A DNA stretch of 64,000 nucleotides from Bacillota bacterium (GTDB lineage: Bacteria > Bacillota > Clostridia > Acetivibrionales > DTU013). Positions 35,014-44,335 of the stretch are shown here, piece after piece (position 1 is the stretch's first letter; each line of letters begins with the position of its first letter). Where the stretch lies: positions 62,001 through 126,000 of the forward strand of contig JAEZRE010000009.1 of assembly GCA_023412915.1 (NCBI GenBank), given 5' to 3'. Below the pieces are notes generated by a model. That model saw nothing but the letters and a program-made list of their open reading frames with translations. It was not told where the DNA came from and made no database searches. The position numbers and the translations under genes are program-made.

Positions 35014-37554
35014 CTATTCCAACAAGCCCAGTTGCCTGGCGCGTACTACCGCATCAAGCGAATTGTTTGCGTCCAGCTTTAGATAGGCTTTTTTTGCATG
35101 TGTTCTGATCGTATTGAGGCTAAGGCCTGTTTCCTCAACTATTTGAGTGAATTTGTATCCCTTTGCCAATAGCTCCAATACCAGCTTTTGCTGACTCGAA
35201 AGCTTGACCGGGCCTGACTCGCGGCTGTATGTCAAGCCCTTGAAATGCTTCGCCTGTTCGTATGCCGCAAGATAAACCTCTTTTGCAAACCTGGTCAGGC
35301 TTTCCGGATGACGCCCGTCAGCCTGGAGTTTTTTCATCACCGAGGACAGGATCGGAAGGATTGCCTTCCCTTCGTTTGCGATAACCCTTATGAAGCCGGA
35401 CGGCTGTAAAGTCACTAGTACGCCTGACAACCTGGTTTGGGCTTCCTTCTTTTTGCCTGAGCTCCATTCCGCAATCGAAAGCAAAACGTCTGCTTCGGCA
35501 ATATCGAGAAGTCTGTCGTAATCCTGTGCCAGCATTTTGATTTTATTCAGGGCGTAAACCGCCTTATCAATTTGCATAAGAAGGATATAAGCCCTGGCGG
35601 TGGTGAAATTGCGGAAAATCTTGTAGAACTTGTCGAACGAGTCTTCGGTGACGTAATAATTGTCAAGCCATTTTACGGCTGCCGTCCTGTCTCCGTTTAA
35701 AATCGCCGTCCTCGCTTCGTAAGCGGAAACGTTCTTTTGAAGATATTCGGCAGAGCTGTCCTTTATATAATTATTCAGAGTTTTGATGGCCGCGGCGTAT
35801 TTCTCTTTCTGATATGACTGTAAATAGATCTCGGCGATCAATATATAAACGGCGTAAACAAATTCGGGGGTCATGCTCATGTTTACGGCCTCCCTTAGGG
35901 ACAGGGCGGCGGCAAGCGCATCCTGCAGACGGTTCCTTTCCATCATCAGACCTGCCTCGGCGCCTGTAAACATAATATTCACATTTTGTTTGATGATGTT
36001 TTTCGAAACCTCTACCATATCATTCTTTAGCTGTGGATCAGTCAGTTCGTAAAAATCCCGCGCACAACGGTGCAGAAACGGCATTTGAAAGGTAAAGGTC
36101 GGTGACTGCAAGTCGATATGCTGCTGCGTAATGGCCGGAAGCTTCTGAAAATGCGACCGCAGATCCTTGATAGCGATTCTGCAATCGAGCATTACTATGC
36201 CGTTTACATGCTCCATCACTTCGGGATGGGCGGCCGCGATGGCGGGAAACATGGGATAGAGCTTATCCAGGTTTTCGCAGACCTTTCGGATGTTGCCGTT
36301 CGCGTACGAGAAAAATATATAAGGAACGTATAGGAAAGGCATTTTCCTGCATATTTCTTCGGGAAGCTCCTGCAAATTGTGGAGCTTATTGAACTCTACG
36401 TATTCGTCGAGAGAAAATGTCTTCATACTGTAAAATTTGAGGATGGTCTGTGCAATTATGCCCAAATCACCGCTTTTGACCGCATATCTTTTCGCTGTCA
36501 GGAAATCGCCCATCTTCAGATAATATTCCGCTACCTTCTTATTCAGTAAATGCTTGTCGAAGTCGCTTTGTTCAAGCTTCTCCCTTAGAAATTCCAGGAA
36601 CAGGTTGTGATACCGGTATTCAGCGCCGATAACGGAAATGTTTATATTACCCGCCAGCAAGGTATTCAGGTTTTGCCTGCACTTTTCACTTTCTGTGAGG
36701 TATTCGCACAATTCAAGTGAAAATGTATCCGGTATGGACGTTAACATCAGGAAGTCGCACAAACCGGCGTCAAGCTTGTTCCATATGTTTTCTTCGATAA
36801 ACCGGCCGATGGACATTGCCTGGCCTTCACAGGACATATCTATATTTCCGCTGACCGCTATAGTGTTTAATGCGATGACCCAGCCCTCGGTATAATCGTA
36901 GATCTTTTCGGCCTCCAGCTCTGTGATGAATCGCCCGTAGTTCGCGAAGTGCTTTCTGATTTCAGTACTGCTGAAGGCAAGCTCGGAGCTTCCTATAAAA
37001 GAGATTCTGCCCTGTTCGTTTAAGGCGGCAAATGGCGCGGGTAGGCTGTTTCTGCTCAACATCAGCACGGTGATGGAGCGGGGGAGCCGCCTTATCACAT
37101 AAGGAAGGGATTTCAATATTTCTTCATTTGTGATTGTGTGCAGATCGTCGAGAACGAGGGCACATTCCTCACTCTCATAAGCCGCCTGGGACAACAGTTC
37201 TATCGTCGACTCCACCGGGGAGGCATTGAAGGCGGGCGACCTGGTCCCCTGCGCAGCCTCGGTATTTTCAGCCAGGACAGTTGCCAGACTCTGGCAGAAA
37301 AGCCTGTAAAACAGGACCGGCGTATTGTCATAGGCATCCAGAGAGATCCAGGCCGTCCGCATCCCCCTCTTTTTGAGCCAAAGTAATGTCGAAATGGTTT
37401 TGCCGAAGCCTGCCGGAGCGTGTATGTATACGTATTGATTCTTCGACGCCATATCGAACTTTTGCAGGAGGCCGGACCGGGGAGCGCATATTTCAGGCAA
37501 CGACACGGGTGTTTGCTTGTCAGTTTGCAAGTTATTCACTTCTAACATCACCAT
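35014..37554 (-). CDS. MalT/LuxR-type STAND transcriptional regulator
   Basis: An 846-residue signal-integrating regulator. The N-terminal ATPase has a P-loop APAGFGKT (46-53) and a Walker-B-like ALVLDDLH. A long helical repeat region (about 330-770) of TPR/MalT type would bind the effector. The C terminus (about 780-846) is a LuxR helix-turn-helix: LSSQQKLVLELLAKGYKFTQI, GLSLNTIRTHAKKAYLKL. Such proteins activate transcription when ATP and an inducer drive oligomerisation. It is divergent from the surface-protein operon beginning at 37711, its most likely target (inference). The exact start (37554 or 37548) is uncertain. Confidence 0.9.
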   Translation of the reverse strand: MVMLEVNNLQTDKQTPVSLPEICAPRSGLLQKFDMASKNQYVYIHAPAGFGKTISTLLWLKKRGMRTAWISLDAYDNTPVLFYRLFCQSLATVLAENTEAAQGTRSPAFNASPVESTIELLSQAAYESEECALVLDDLHTITNEEILKSLPYVIRRLPRSITVLMLSRNSLPAPFAALNEQGRISFIGSSELAFSSTEIRKHFANYGRFITELEAEKIYDYTEGWVIALNTIAVSGNIDMSCEGQAMSIGRFIEENIWNKLDAGLCDFLMLTSIPDTFSLELCEYLTESEKCRQNLNTLLAGNINISVIGAEYRYHNLFLEFLREKLEQSDFDKHLLNKKVAEYYLKMGDFLTAKRYAVKSGDLGIIAQTILKFYSMKTFSLDEYVEFNKLHNLQELPEEICRKMPFLYVPYIFFSYANGNIRKVCENLDKLYPMFPAIAAAHPEVMEHVNGIVMLDCRIAIKDLRSHFQKLPAITQQHIDLQSPTFTFQMPFLHRCARDFYELTDPQLKNDMVEVSKNIIKQNVNIMFTGAEAGLMMERNRLQDALAAALSLREAVNMSMTPEFVYAVYILIAEIYLQSYQKEKYAAAIKTLNNYIKDSSAEYLQKNVSAYEARTAILNGDRTAAVKWLDNYYVTEDSFDKFYKIFRNFTTARAYILLMQIDKAVYALNKIKMLAQDYDRLLDIAEADVLLSIAEWSSGKKKEAQTRLSGVLVTLQPSGFIRVIANEGKAILPILSSVMKKLQADGRHPESLTRFAKEVYLAAYEQAKHFKGLTYSRESGPVKLSSQQKLVLELLAKGYKFTQIVEETGLSLNTIRTHAKKAYLKLDANNSLDAVVRARQLGLLE

Positions 37555-37637
37555 CCCATTGTTTCCATAATATCATAACTTATGTTCTTGTAAAACTCAA
37601 AAATATCACATAAACGAAAAAATATTCTTCCAGTAAT

Positions 37638-37670
37638 TCACATAGGTGTGATTGCTCTTCACATGTGAAG
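37638..37670. promoter_or_regulatory. Two adjacent palindromes in the divergent promoter region
   Basis: TCACA-TAGG-TGTGA (37638-37651) and the perfect 14-mer CTTCACATGTGAAG (37657-37670) lie between the MalT-like regulator and the divergent operon. Another TCACA occurs near 37608. They are plausible operators for the regulator, or for a CRP/FNR-type protein because TGTGA and TCACA also lie seven bases apart here. Confidence 0.5.
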
Positions 37671-37710
37671 GCTTAGAATTTTATATAGATTTGCTGAAGG
37701 AATGTATGTT

Positions 37711-38049
37711 ATGGAAGATATACTCTTGAAAACACTGGATTTTGGGATAAGGATCGTTGAGATCTCCAACTATCTGGAATATGAGAACAAGAGATTTCCC
37801 TTGATTGGCCGGCTGCTTGAATGCGGAACGGGAGTAGGCGTCCTGTTGCGGATATCGGAAGTCATGCCGCAATATCGCCGGGAAAACCGCGTCAAGGCTT
37901 TCATGCTGGCATCGGAAGCTGAGTTTCTGTTGGAATTGATGGTAAAAACGAGCGTTATTTCGGAGCAACAAAGCAAACCTATCTTATCCGATTGCAGATC
38001 GATAAAGGATCAGCTCAGATCGCGAAACGAAAAGGAGGGAGATAAATGA
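37711..38049 (+). CDS. Four-helix-bundle protein (23S rRNA intervening-sequence family)
   Basis: A 112-residue cytoplasmic protein. The pattern LDFGIRIVEISNYL, then LLECGTGVGVLLRISE, then AFMLASEAEFLLELMVKTSVIS matches the PF05635-like four-helix bundle first found in 23S rRNA intervening sequences and common as stand-alone genes. The biochemical role is unknown. GAAGGAA suits ATG 37711 better than ATG 37702. Its TGA overlaps the next ATG by four bases (ATGA), so it is translationally coupled to the lipoprotein gene. Confidence 0.75.
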   Translation: MEDILLKTLDFGIRIVEISNYLEYENKRFPLIGRLLECGTGVGVLLRISEVMPQYRRENRVKAFMLASEAEFLLELMVKTSVISEQQSKPILSDCRSIKDQLRSRNEKEGDK

Positions 38050-39446
38050 GAAGATACATGTCCATAATTGCGCTTGCAGGCGCTGTGATACTGCTGTTGA
38101 CGGCATGTTCCCCCATAAACGTGCAGGGAGGAAACGATGCTGTGAGCACTGGAAGTTTGTCGGACAACTCAGGCAGTAATTCAACGGCCGGCAGCGTTGA
38201 AACGACAGACGGCAGCAAGGCGGCTTCCGGCAGCGCAGCGGCAAATACGCCGGCAAGAGAGGCAACTCCGGAAAACACGGACGGCACTCAGACCGGTACA
38301 GCGGCGACCACTGAAACGGCAGTCGGCGCCGACATTGCCGGGCAGGACGCTGCCGTAGCAGAACCGGTTGACACGGGTATAACGCTTGAGACGGTAAGAA
38401 AGGCCGCTATAGACGCAGGCTTTGTGCCGGAGGATATCCAGGATGGTTTGCAGCAGAGAACTGGCCCTAATCCGGTGAGGGGTATTTACATCAATTACAA
38501 GGATGACAGCCTGCAATCCCAGTGTCCGGTCTACGAATTCAACAGTCCTGCCGAGGCGCTCGAATATGCCCGGCGGGTAAACAGCGAAGGCTACAGTCTT
38601 TGCATAGTAAACGGAAAATTGGTGGGAATGACAGGCTCGAAATACGGCGTCGTATGGAACGACAAGGAAAAAGCCACGCTTGAGAAGTTCCTTGAGTGCA
38701 GCTTTATGACATACGAGGAGCCGGCCCCGCAGCAGGTGAGCGCCAATAAGGATTATGCCGGAGCCTGCACCCGCATGGATGCTATCGTAAAAGCGGTCGA
38801 CAGGCTAGTCAACAAACCTGTGCTTGTCTACCAAAAATCGCTTCCTGCGGATGACCCCGGCAGGAACATTGCAAGCATTTCATTTTCCATGCTCTCATCA
38901 GCTGATATGGCGTTTACATCAATCCTTTGCGAGGACCGGGCAAAAATGGACCAGGTCGTTGAGACATGGGAAGTGTACGGCTGCACCGAGGTGAAGCTGA
39001 AGCATGACGCCGCCAACGACTATGTATTGACAGGGAAAAGGGCGGGCATGGAGGATCCCTTCAATATACACTGCGCGTATTCGCCGGATAAGGATTCTCT
39101 GCGCATCTTGGATATAAACGGCGCCGAGAAGGTGGAATTGCTGGAATTCGTTCCGCTCGGAGGAGACAAATATGCTTTTCAGACGCTGTATGAACGGGGA
39201 ATCGTCGGGTATAGGGACGGTAAGGTCACTTCGTTCATCTATTCGCTAAGACCACGTACAAAAGAAACGGCTTATGACCCGGACGCCGACAGCATATACC
39301 CCGTCGGTTCGGGCGTTGACGAGTCATGGGTTTCAAAACTCGGAGAGGACGCATACGAGCAGTTTATAACCTATGACGGAACAAGGCTTAAAATCTCTGC
39401 AACGGATTTTACGGGAAACAAAATCAAAATAGAAATCGGTGTTTGA
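38046..39446 (+). CDS. Lipoprotein of unknown function
   Basis: A 466-residue exported lipoprotein. The signal peptide ends in the lipobox LLTAC (cysteine about 21). Residues 25-110 are a Ser/Thr/Ala/Gly-rich spacer likely to cross the cell wall. Two folded parts follow (about 115-225 and 235-466) with no family I can name. They contain VYEFNSPAEALEYARRVN and WEVYGCTEVKLKHD, which suggests alpha/beta domains. It is coupled to the four-helix-bundle gene and is followed after 30 bases by an SLH protein, so a surface complex is plausible. Confidence 0.8.
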   Translation: MRRYMSIIALAGAVILLLTACSPINVQGGNDAVSTGSLSDNSGSNSTAGSVETTDGSKAASGSAAANTPAREATPENTDGTQTGTAATTETAVGADIAGQDAAVAEPVDTGITLETVRKAAIDAGFVPEDIQDGLQQRTGPNPVRGIYINYKDDSLQSQCPVYEFNSPAEALEYARRVNSEGYSLCIVNGKLVGMTGSKYGVVWNDKEKATLEKFLECSFMTYEEPAPQQVSANKDYAGACTRMDAIVKAVDRLVNKPVLVYQKSLPADDPGRNIASISFSMLSSADMAFTSILCEDRAKMDQVVETWEVYGCTEVKLKHDAANDYVLTGKRAGMEDPFNIHCAYSPDKDSLRILDINGAEKVELLEFVPLGGDKYAFQTLYERGIVGYRDGKVTSFIYSLRPRTKETAYDPDADSIYPVGSGVDESWVSKLGEDAYEQFITYDGTRLKISATDFTGNKIKIEIGV

Positions 39447-39476
39447 GAAAACTTAAATTTTAAAGGAGAGGTGTTT

Positions 39477-41039
39477 ATGAACAAGGTAATGCGTAAATCG
39501 TTAAGGAGGTTCTTTATGCCATTCGTGATACTGGCGATGCTGATCCCTGCCGCTTCAGTCTTTGCGGCCGGTACGCCCCCGACGACCATCGGCGCGCCTA
39601 TGAATTTTGCAGCGTCCAATTACGGGGGGTATGGCGTTGTTTGCACACTCAGCGCTCCCGACGATTTGCGGTCGCTTATCGACACGACGTCGCTGGATAG
39701 AGGCTACCCCATGAAAATTTTAGGCCAGGTCGATTTCAAGGTAGATAGCGGAAACTGGCATTATACCTCCGATTGGGATAACCCAAAAACATTTTTGAAA
39801 TACTCTTTGAACTATTATAATCCCTTGAACGGGGGCGACTGGGGGCAATATCTGGGCCAGCAGCAGCTTGTATTCAAAACGATGTTCCCGGAGGATAAGA
39901 ACGTGCCCGTACCTGCCGCGTTTAAAAGCTGGGAATGGTACAAAAGCCACAGAATGACTCTGAAGGCACGCTTTGCAATTGACTTCGGAAGCGGGAGAAT
40001 AGTGTTCTCCGATTGGACCCCGGAATATACACTCTCAGCCGACAGTAAAATGGATTACAAAAAAATTCTTGCCGATAACCCGCCTGTTTTAAAATCCGCA
40101 AAGGTGGAAAAAAACGCCAGGGATAACAGACCGTATGTCGTGCTGCAGCTTGACAGACACCCGGCCGAAATCCAGAAGCTCAACGCGGCGGCAAGCTGTA
40201 AAGTTGGCACGGAAATATGGCTCAGGAAGAATGATGACAAAGATTTCAAATTGGTCGGGTCAAGATTTATAACTCAAGAAATAATTTCACTGGATGTAAG
40301 CGCTTATTTCAAGAATAACGTTCAAAGCTACGATGCCGTGGGCTATGAAGTAAAAACGCGTTACATCATGGATGAACGTAACTATGAGCAATCTGGCGTA
40401 ACAGCTGCAAACTGGCTGTACGGACCCTATTCCAACGTGATTTCATATAATATGCCGGAATGGAGCGCGGCCTCGAAATGGGCGACACCCGAGCTTCAAA
40501 AGGCTTCCGACATGGGATTGATCCCCGACATACTGAAAGGTCAGGATATGACTAAAAGCATAACCCGTGAGGAGTTTGCGGAGGTTTCCCTGCTGGTATA
40601 CCAAAAGGCGACGGGTATAACGGACACGACTCCGGTTTCACCCAATCCATTTAAGGATACCTCAAACCCGCAAGTCCTCAAGGGTAACAAGCTGGGTATC
40701 GTATTAGGATACAGCCCTACCGAGTTCAGGCCGAAGGAGCTGATCAACCGGGAGCAGGTTGCGGCCATGCTGGTCCGTACGATAAAGCTCATAGCCCCGG
40801 ACGCCGACTATTCGACTGCAGGCGCGCCTGTATTTTCCGACCAGAAGGATATATCGAACTGGGCTCTGAATGATTGCCTGTGTATTGCAAAACTCGGGAT
40901 TATAACGGGCTCGGATGGCAAGTTTATGCCGAGGGCGATTTCTCAAGCTCAGAAGGCTCTCGGCTATGCAAATACCTCGAGGGAACAGGCGCTTGCCATG
41001 AGTGTGCGCACGGTGGACAAAGTCGGCCAGGTAAAATAG
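39477..41039 (+). CDS. S-layer-homology domain protein
   Basis: A 520-residue secreted protein. The signal peptide ends near VFA-AGT (residue 31). Residues 35-330 form a beta-rich unknown region. Residues about 335-515 carry SLH-type repeats: WATPELQKASDMGLIP with ITREEFAEVSLLVYQ, GYSPTEFRPKELINREQVAAMLVR, and WALNDCLCIAKLGIITGSDGKFMPRAIS. SLH modules bind pyruvylated secondary wall polymer, anchoring the protein outside. AAGGAGAGG suits ATG 39477 rather than the in-frame GTG 39471. It is the third gene of the surface operon. Confidence 0.88.
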   Translation: MNKVMRKSLRRFFMPFVILAMLIPAASVFAAGTPPTTIGAPMNFAASNYGGYGVVCTLSAPDDLRSLIDTTSLDRGYPMKILGQVDFKVDSGNWHYTSDWDNPKTFLKYSLNYYNPLNGGDWGQYLGQQQLVFKTMFPEDKNVPVPAAFKSWEWYKSHRMTLKARFAIDFGSGRIVFSDWTPEYTLSADSKMDYKKILADNPPVLKSAKVEKNARDNRPYVVLQLDRHPAEIQKLNAAASCKVGTEIWLRKNDDKDFKLVGSRFITQEIISLDVSAYFKNNVQSYDAVGYEVKTRYIMDERNYEQSGVTAANWLYGPYSNVISYNMPEWSAASKWATPELQKASDMGLIPDILKGQDMTKSITREEFAEVSLLVYQKATGITDTTPVSPNPFKDTSNPQVLKGNKLGIVLGYSPTEFRPKELINREQVAAMLVRTIKLIAPDADYSTAGAPVFSDQKDISNWALNDCLCIAKLGIITGSDGKFMPRAISQAQKALGYANTSREQALAMSVRTVDKVGQVK

Positions 41040-41050
41040 GGGGAGAGGTC

Positions 41051-41926
41051 ATGAAAAAAGTAATTGCTTTAATTTTAACAGCCTTCCTTATCGTCGGTCT
41101 TTTTGCGGGCTGCGGAAGCGGAAAATCTCAGGCGGGCAACGCCCCGGGAGCGGGTTCCGTACAGGTCGCAGGTGAAGCAGCCTTAAAAGCCGATGGAGAC
41201 AGCGGCGAAGACGCGGGAATTTCAGGTGTTGAATACACGGAGGGCGGAGTCGAACTTACCGATTACGTCAATGCACTCTCAAACGCCGAGAAGCCTTTTG
41301 CGGATCTCTTTGAGAGTAGCCTGACCGATCCGGATATGGACACATTATCCGCCCAAATGACCCTGGCGATGCCCGGGCTTGCATTGGCACTGCTTGGAGA
41401 GTACGATATACTTTCTATAGGAGACGCGCCGAAAAAAGAAGGAAAACTGATGCTCTCAGGCTATCACGGCGTGAGGGAAAAGAGCGGCAACGTGATCAAA
41501 TTCGCCGCGGACATGGAATATACGGAAGATACGGGTATGAATAAAAAAGGCGACAGAATAACCGAGCAGGGATCGCTGGACATGTCTACAAACAGCCTGC
41601 TTTATGAAAGAAAGGTTGAGAACGGCGGAAAACTGCTATCACGTATGATATTGGAATCGGTCATACTTAAGGATGGAACATGTATCCTGCAATATTTCAG
41701 CGCAGGCGCCGGTCTGTCGGGAAGCACCAACGGCGAGGCGGTATTCAAACGTTACGACAGCAGCGGGTATACGGCCCTGGTAGCCAGTATGGATGCGAAT
41801 ACGGATTTTAAGTTTGATTCGATAATTGGAAAGGGTGACGTACAGCCCGACGCCATGGCCGCTAACTGTACTATTAAGGCTAGATTTACCGCTAAAGACG
41901 GCAAGGTCGAAGTTGCTAAGAAATAA
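41051..41926 (+). CDS. Lipoprotein of unknown function
   Basis: A 291-residue lipoprotein with signal peptide and lipobox LFAGC (cysteine about 20). The mature part begins with a Gly/Ala-rich spacer (20-55) and then an all-beta-looking domain in which alternating strands such as KLMLSGYHGVREKSGNVIKFAADMEYTED recur, reminiscent of lipid- or glycan-binding folds; no family is recognised. GGGGGAGAGGT precedes ATG 41051, eleven bases after the SLH gene stop. It ends 14 bases before the convergent camelysin/SipW locus. An open frame reaching back to 40874 overlaps the SLH gene and is rejected. Confidence 0.82.
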   Translation: MKKVIALILTAFLIVGLFAGCGSGKSQAGNAPGAGSVQVAGEAALKADGDSGEDAGISGVEYTEGGVELTDYVNALSNAEKPFADLFESSLTDPDMDTLSAQMTLAMPGLALALLGEYDILSIGDAPKKEGKLMLSGYHGVREKSGNVIKFAADMEYTEDTGMNKKGDRITEQGSLDMSTNSLLYERKVENGGKLLSRMILESVILKDGTCILQYFSAGAGLSGSTNGEAVFKRYDSSGYTALVASMDANTDFKFDSIIGKGDVQPDAMAANCTIKARFTAKDGKVEVAKK

Positions 41927-41939
41927 TCAGCACAAGGGT

Positions 41940-43337
41940 TTATGGCGTTAACTTTTTCAGGAGTCTGAGAAGCTGCTTCCGGTAGAACAATAAAACAGCC
42001 GGGAGCAGCAGAAACACTATCCTTCCTATGAGAGTGTTTGAAAAAAGGATGAGCGCGCCAAGCCAACGATTCCGGCCGTCGTATATGCCGTAGATAACCT
42101 GACGCCGTATGGTTTTCAGCATGGAGCCGGTCTCGGACAGGGGAGGGTAATTGTCGATGTCGACCTTGATACCGGCTTTGCTGATCTCGATTATTCGTTC
42201 CACATAAACGACCTTATCCTGCCGGAACAAAACTATCTGACCGAGCGAAACAGGGTATTGGCTGTCGACGCGCCTGAAAAACGCCAGATCATTGTACATG
42301 ATCTCGGGCTGCATCGTATCGGATTCAAATATATAGGGTATGGTCCCCCTGATGGTCACCTCATTGCCCGGTGCGGCTGTACTCAGCAATATTATGAAAC
42401 CGTTGAACAGAAGCGCCAGACCTATGAAGAGAATAAACACCGCGGTGATCACGGTGTCGACCAGTCCGGTGCGATGCTTTGGTTCGGGCCGGTCCAGTAC
42501 GGGATAGCTTGTTTTCGAATCCAGCCGGCCTATTTTGATTTCCGGATAACGCTGCGACCATTCAAGCTTGCTAAGGATATAATACCTGGACAGGTTATTT
42601 GCCCTGAAGATACTGACAAGGCAGCAGGCTATTGTCAAGAAACCGGCAACAAGTATGTACGCAGACCGGCCGACGTCAAACAGATTCATGATATTCTGCA
42701 TTGTCACCCGATTCGATATTATGGAGTAATATCCCGTGGCTGCCTTAACTACAGGTATTGCCACAGAAGAAAACGCAATAAGATAACGCGCGTTGGCCAC
42801 CGTAGCTACAAACAGCGACAGATTCATTGCGAGGGCGCTGATCAGGAACAGGTCGAGTAGCCCGGAAAAATAGAGAGCCGGCAGGTATGCATATATAAAA
42901 TTATACTTCAGCAACACCGTCAGGAGGACGACAAAACAGAAGCCAACCGTGTAGATGAACAGGACGGAGCTCAGCAGTGCGATGAATTTCTGAAAAATCA
43001 TCATTGTTGGGCGATACCCCATTTTGATAAGCAGATACCACGAATTTTTTCTGATCTCTGAAAAGAAGAGATAATCGTAGTAAAGGATGAAATAAATTGA
43101 ATTCAGAAGGAATGCCAGGTGTATGTAAATATAGACTGTCGAGAAATAGCTTGCCTGCATTATTTCCGGAACCGCATCGGACAGGACGCTTTTTTTCAGC
43201 GATTGCAGCACGAAGAAAACGGCAAAGGACAAAAGCCCCAAAAAAAGAGCAAATGACAGTTTCCTGCTGGTTCCCACCTTATCCTCGGCATAAGCCTGGC
43301 GCAATTCTTTTCTAAAGTAGCTCGTCTTGTAAATCAT
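41940..43337 (-). CDS. ABC-2-like permease fused to a catalytically dead SipW-like domain
   Basis: A 465-residue membrane protein. Residues 25-250 contain about six hydrophobic helices in an ABC-2-type layout. After a hydrophilic linker and another helix (about 292-322), residues 325-450 resemble a SipW-type signal peptidase: FESDTMQPEI parallels the SipW motif ESGSMEPTL, and YVERIIEI parallels VTHRIIEV. The nucleophile serine is threonine (about T341) and the catalytic histidine is glutamate (about E380), so peptidase activity should be lost. A closing helix matches SipW topology. ATG 43337 overlaps the preceding ATPase-like gene by 26 bases. It likely handles or docks camelysin-type subunits (inference). 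Confidence 0.72.
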   Translation of the reverse strand: MIYKTSYFRKELRQAYAEDKVGTSRKLSFALFLGLLSFAVFFVLQSLKKSVLSDAVPEIMQASYFSTVYIYIHLAFLLNSIYFILYYDYLFFSEIRKNSWYLLIKMGYRPTMMIFQKFIALLSSVLFIYTVGFCFVVLLTVLLKYNFIYAYLPALYFSGLLDLFLISALAMNLSLFVATVANARYLIAFSSVAIPVVKAATGYYSIISNRVTMQNIMNLFDVGRSAYILVAGFLTIACCLVSIFRANNLSRYYILSKLEWSQRYPEIKIGRLDSKTSYPVLDRPEPKHRTGLVDTVITAVFILFIGLALLFNGFIILLSTAAPGNEVTIRGTIPYIFESDTMQPEIMYNDLAFFRRVDSQYPVSLGQIVLFRQDKVVYVERIIEISKAGIKVDIDNYPPLSETGSMLKTIRRQVIYGIYDGRNRWLGALILFSNTLIGRIVFLLLPAVLLFYRKQLLRLLKKLTP

Positions 43338-44316
43338 TCTGTCTAAGCAGCTCCCTGTAGGCATTCTGGACTGTTTTCGGATTGATCTCTATGGATTCCG
43401 GCAAAATACCCGATTCGATGATTTTTTTGTGTACGAAGCCCTCCGGGTCCGACCCGCTCCTGTTCAAAATAAGCAGGCTGTTATCGCTGAACTGCAGTGC
43501 ATAGCCGGGCAGCATGGGTGAAAGCCGCTCCGCGAGTTCGGAGAGGTTATTGCCCCGCACGATGAGTTCGACGGGATCATAACCGAAGCGAAGGTCTTCG
43601 ACCGAACCACTGTAGATTATTCTGCCGCCCGCCAGAAAAGCTGTGTGCGAACATGCAGCCTCGGTCAGGCTGTATGAGTTCGTGCCGATAACAAGAGCTT
43701 TTTCGCTACCTCTGACGATATCGGATATTCTCCGGATGGCGCCGCTCAAAGCGTCGTCGAAGGCAAGCTCCGGAAAATTGAAAACGATAAGGAGGCTTTC
43801 GGAATATACGGCCGCAATCAATGTGACTACAGCCTTTTCCTCAGCGGTAAGCAGCTTGATGGGCGTCAATGATATCCGCCCCAGGCCTGCGGCGATAATA
43901 AATTCGAGGAGCTCATCCTGCAAAAGGAGCTCGCTGCTTTTGCGGTAATGAGCCGCAAATATCAGATACTCAAGTACAGTCATGTTTTCATAGAGCATTT
44001 CGGTATCGCCGATGTAGAAGACATGCTTCAGTATGATCCTCTTGTGCCGCATCATGCCACGCTCCGCGAGTATACACCTGCCGCTGTGGTAGGGCCTGAT
44101 ATTGGCCATGATTTCGAGCAGGAGCCTTATCTCCGGCGAAGTCAGCCCGCTGATCGACCAGACTTCTCCTCTTTTTATATGAAGGCTTACATCTTCCAGT
44201 ATCCGCACCGGCTTTTGATCATCGCGGAAAATATATTCCTCGGAGGTCAGGCGCTCCATATGGACAATATCGACGATGGACTTTTTGCTTGTCTGTCCGG
44301 CATTACTCATATTCAT
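43312..44316 (-). CDS. Degenerate ABC-type ATP-binding protein
   Basis: A 334-residue protein with the overall ABC ATPase frame (ILEDVSLHIKRGEVWSISG, then NMTVLEYLIFAAHYR, AFLAGGRIIYSGSVEDL) but with altered catalytic motifs. Walker A reads GLTSPEIR with no lysine at the expected place. The signature reads LTAEEKAVV instead of LSGGEKQRV. Walker B reads LLIVFNFPELAFDD, lacking the DE pair. About 100 extra C-terminal residues follow. ATP hydrolysis is therefore doubtful. AAGGAG precedes the ATG, 19 bases after the sipW stop, and the end overlaps the permease-fusion gene, indicating one complex. Confidence 0.75.
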   Translation of the reverse strand: MNMSNAGQTSKKSIVDIVHMERLTSEEYIFRDDQKPVRILEDVSLHIKRGEVWSISGLTSPEIRLLLEIMANIRPYHSGRCILAERGMMRHKRIILKHVFYIGDTEMLYENMTVLEYLIFAAHYRKSSELLLQDELLEFIIAAGLGRISLTPIKLLTAEEKAVVTLIAAVYSESLLIVFNFPELAFDDALSGAIRRISDIVRGSEKALVIGTNSYSLTEAACSHTAFLAGGRIIYSGSVEDLRFGYDPVELIVRGNNLSELAERLSPMLPGYALQFSDNSLLILNRSGSDPEGFVHKKIIESGILPESIEINPKTVQNAYRELLRQNDLQDELL

Positions 44317-44335
44317 GTTGAACTCCTTGCCAAAT

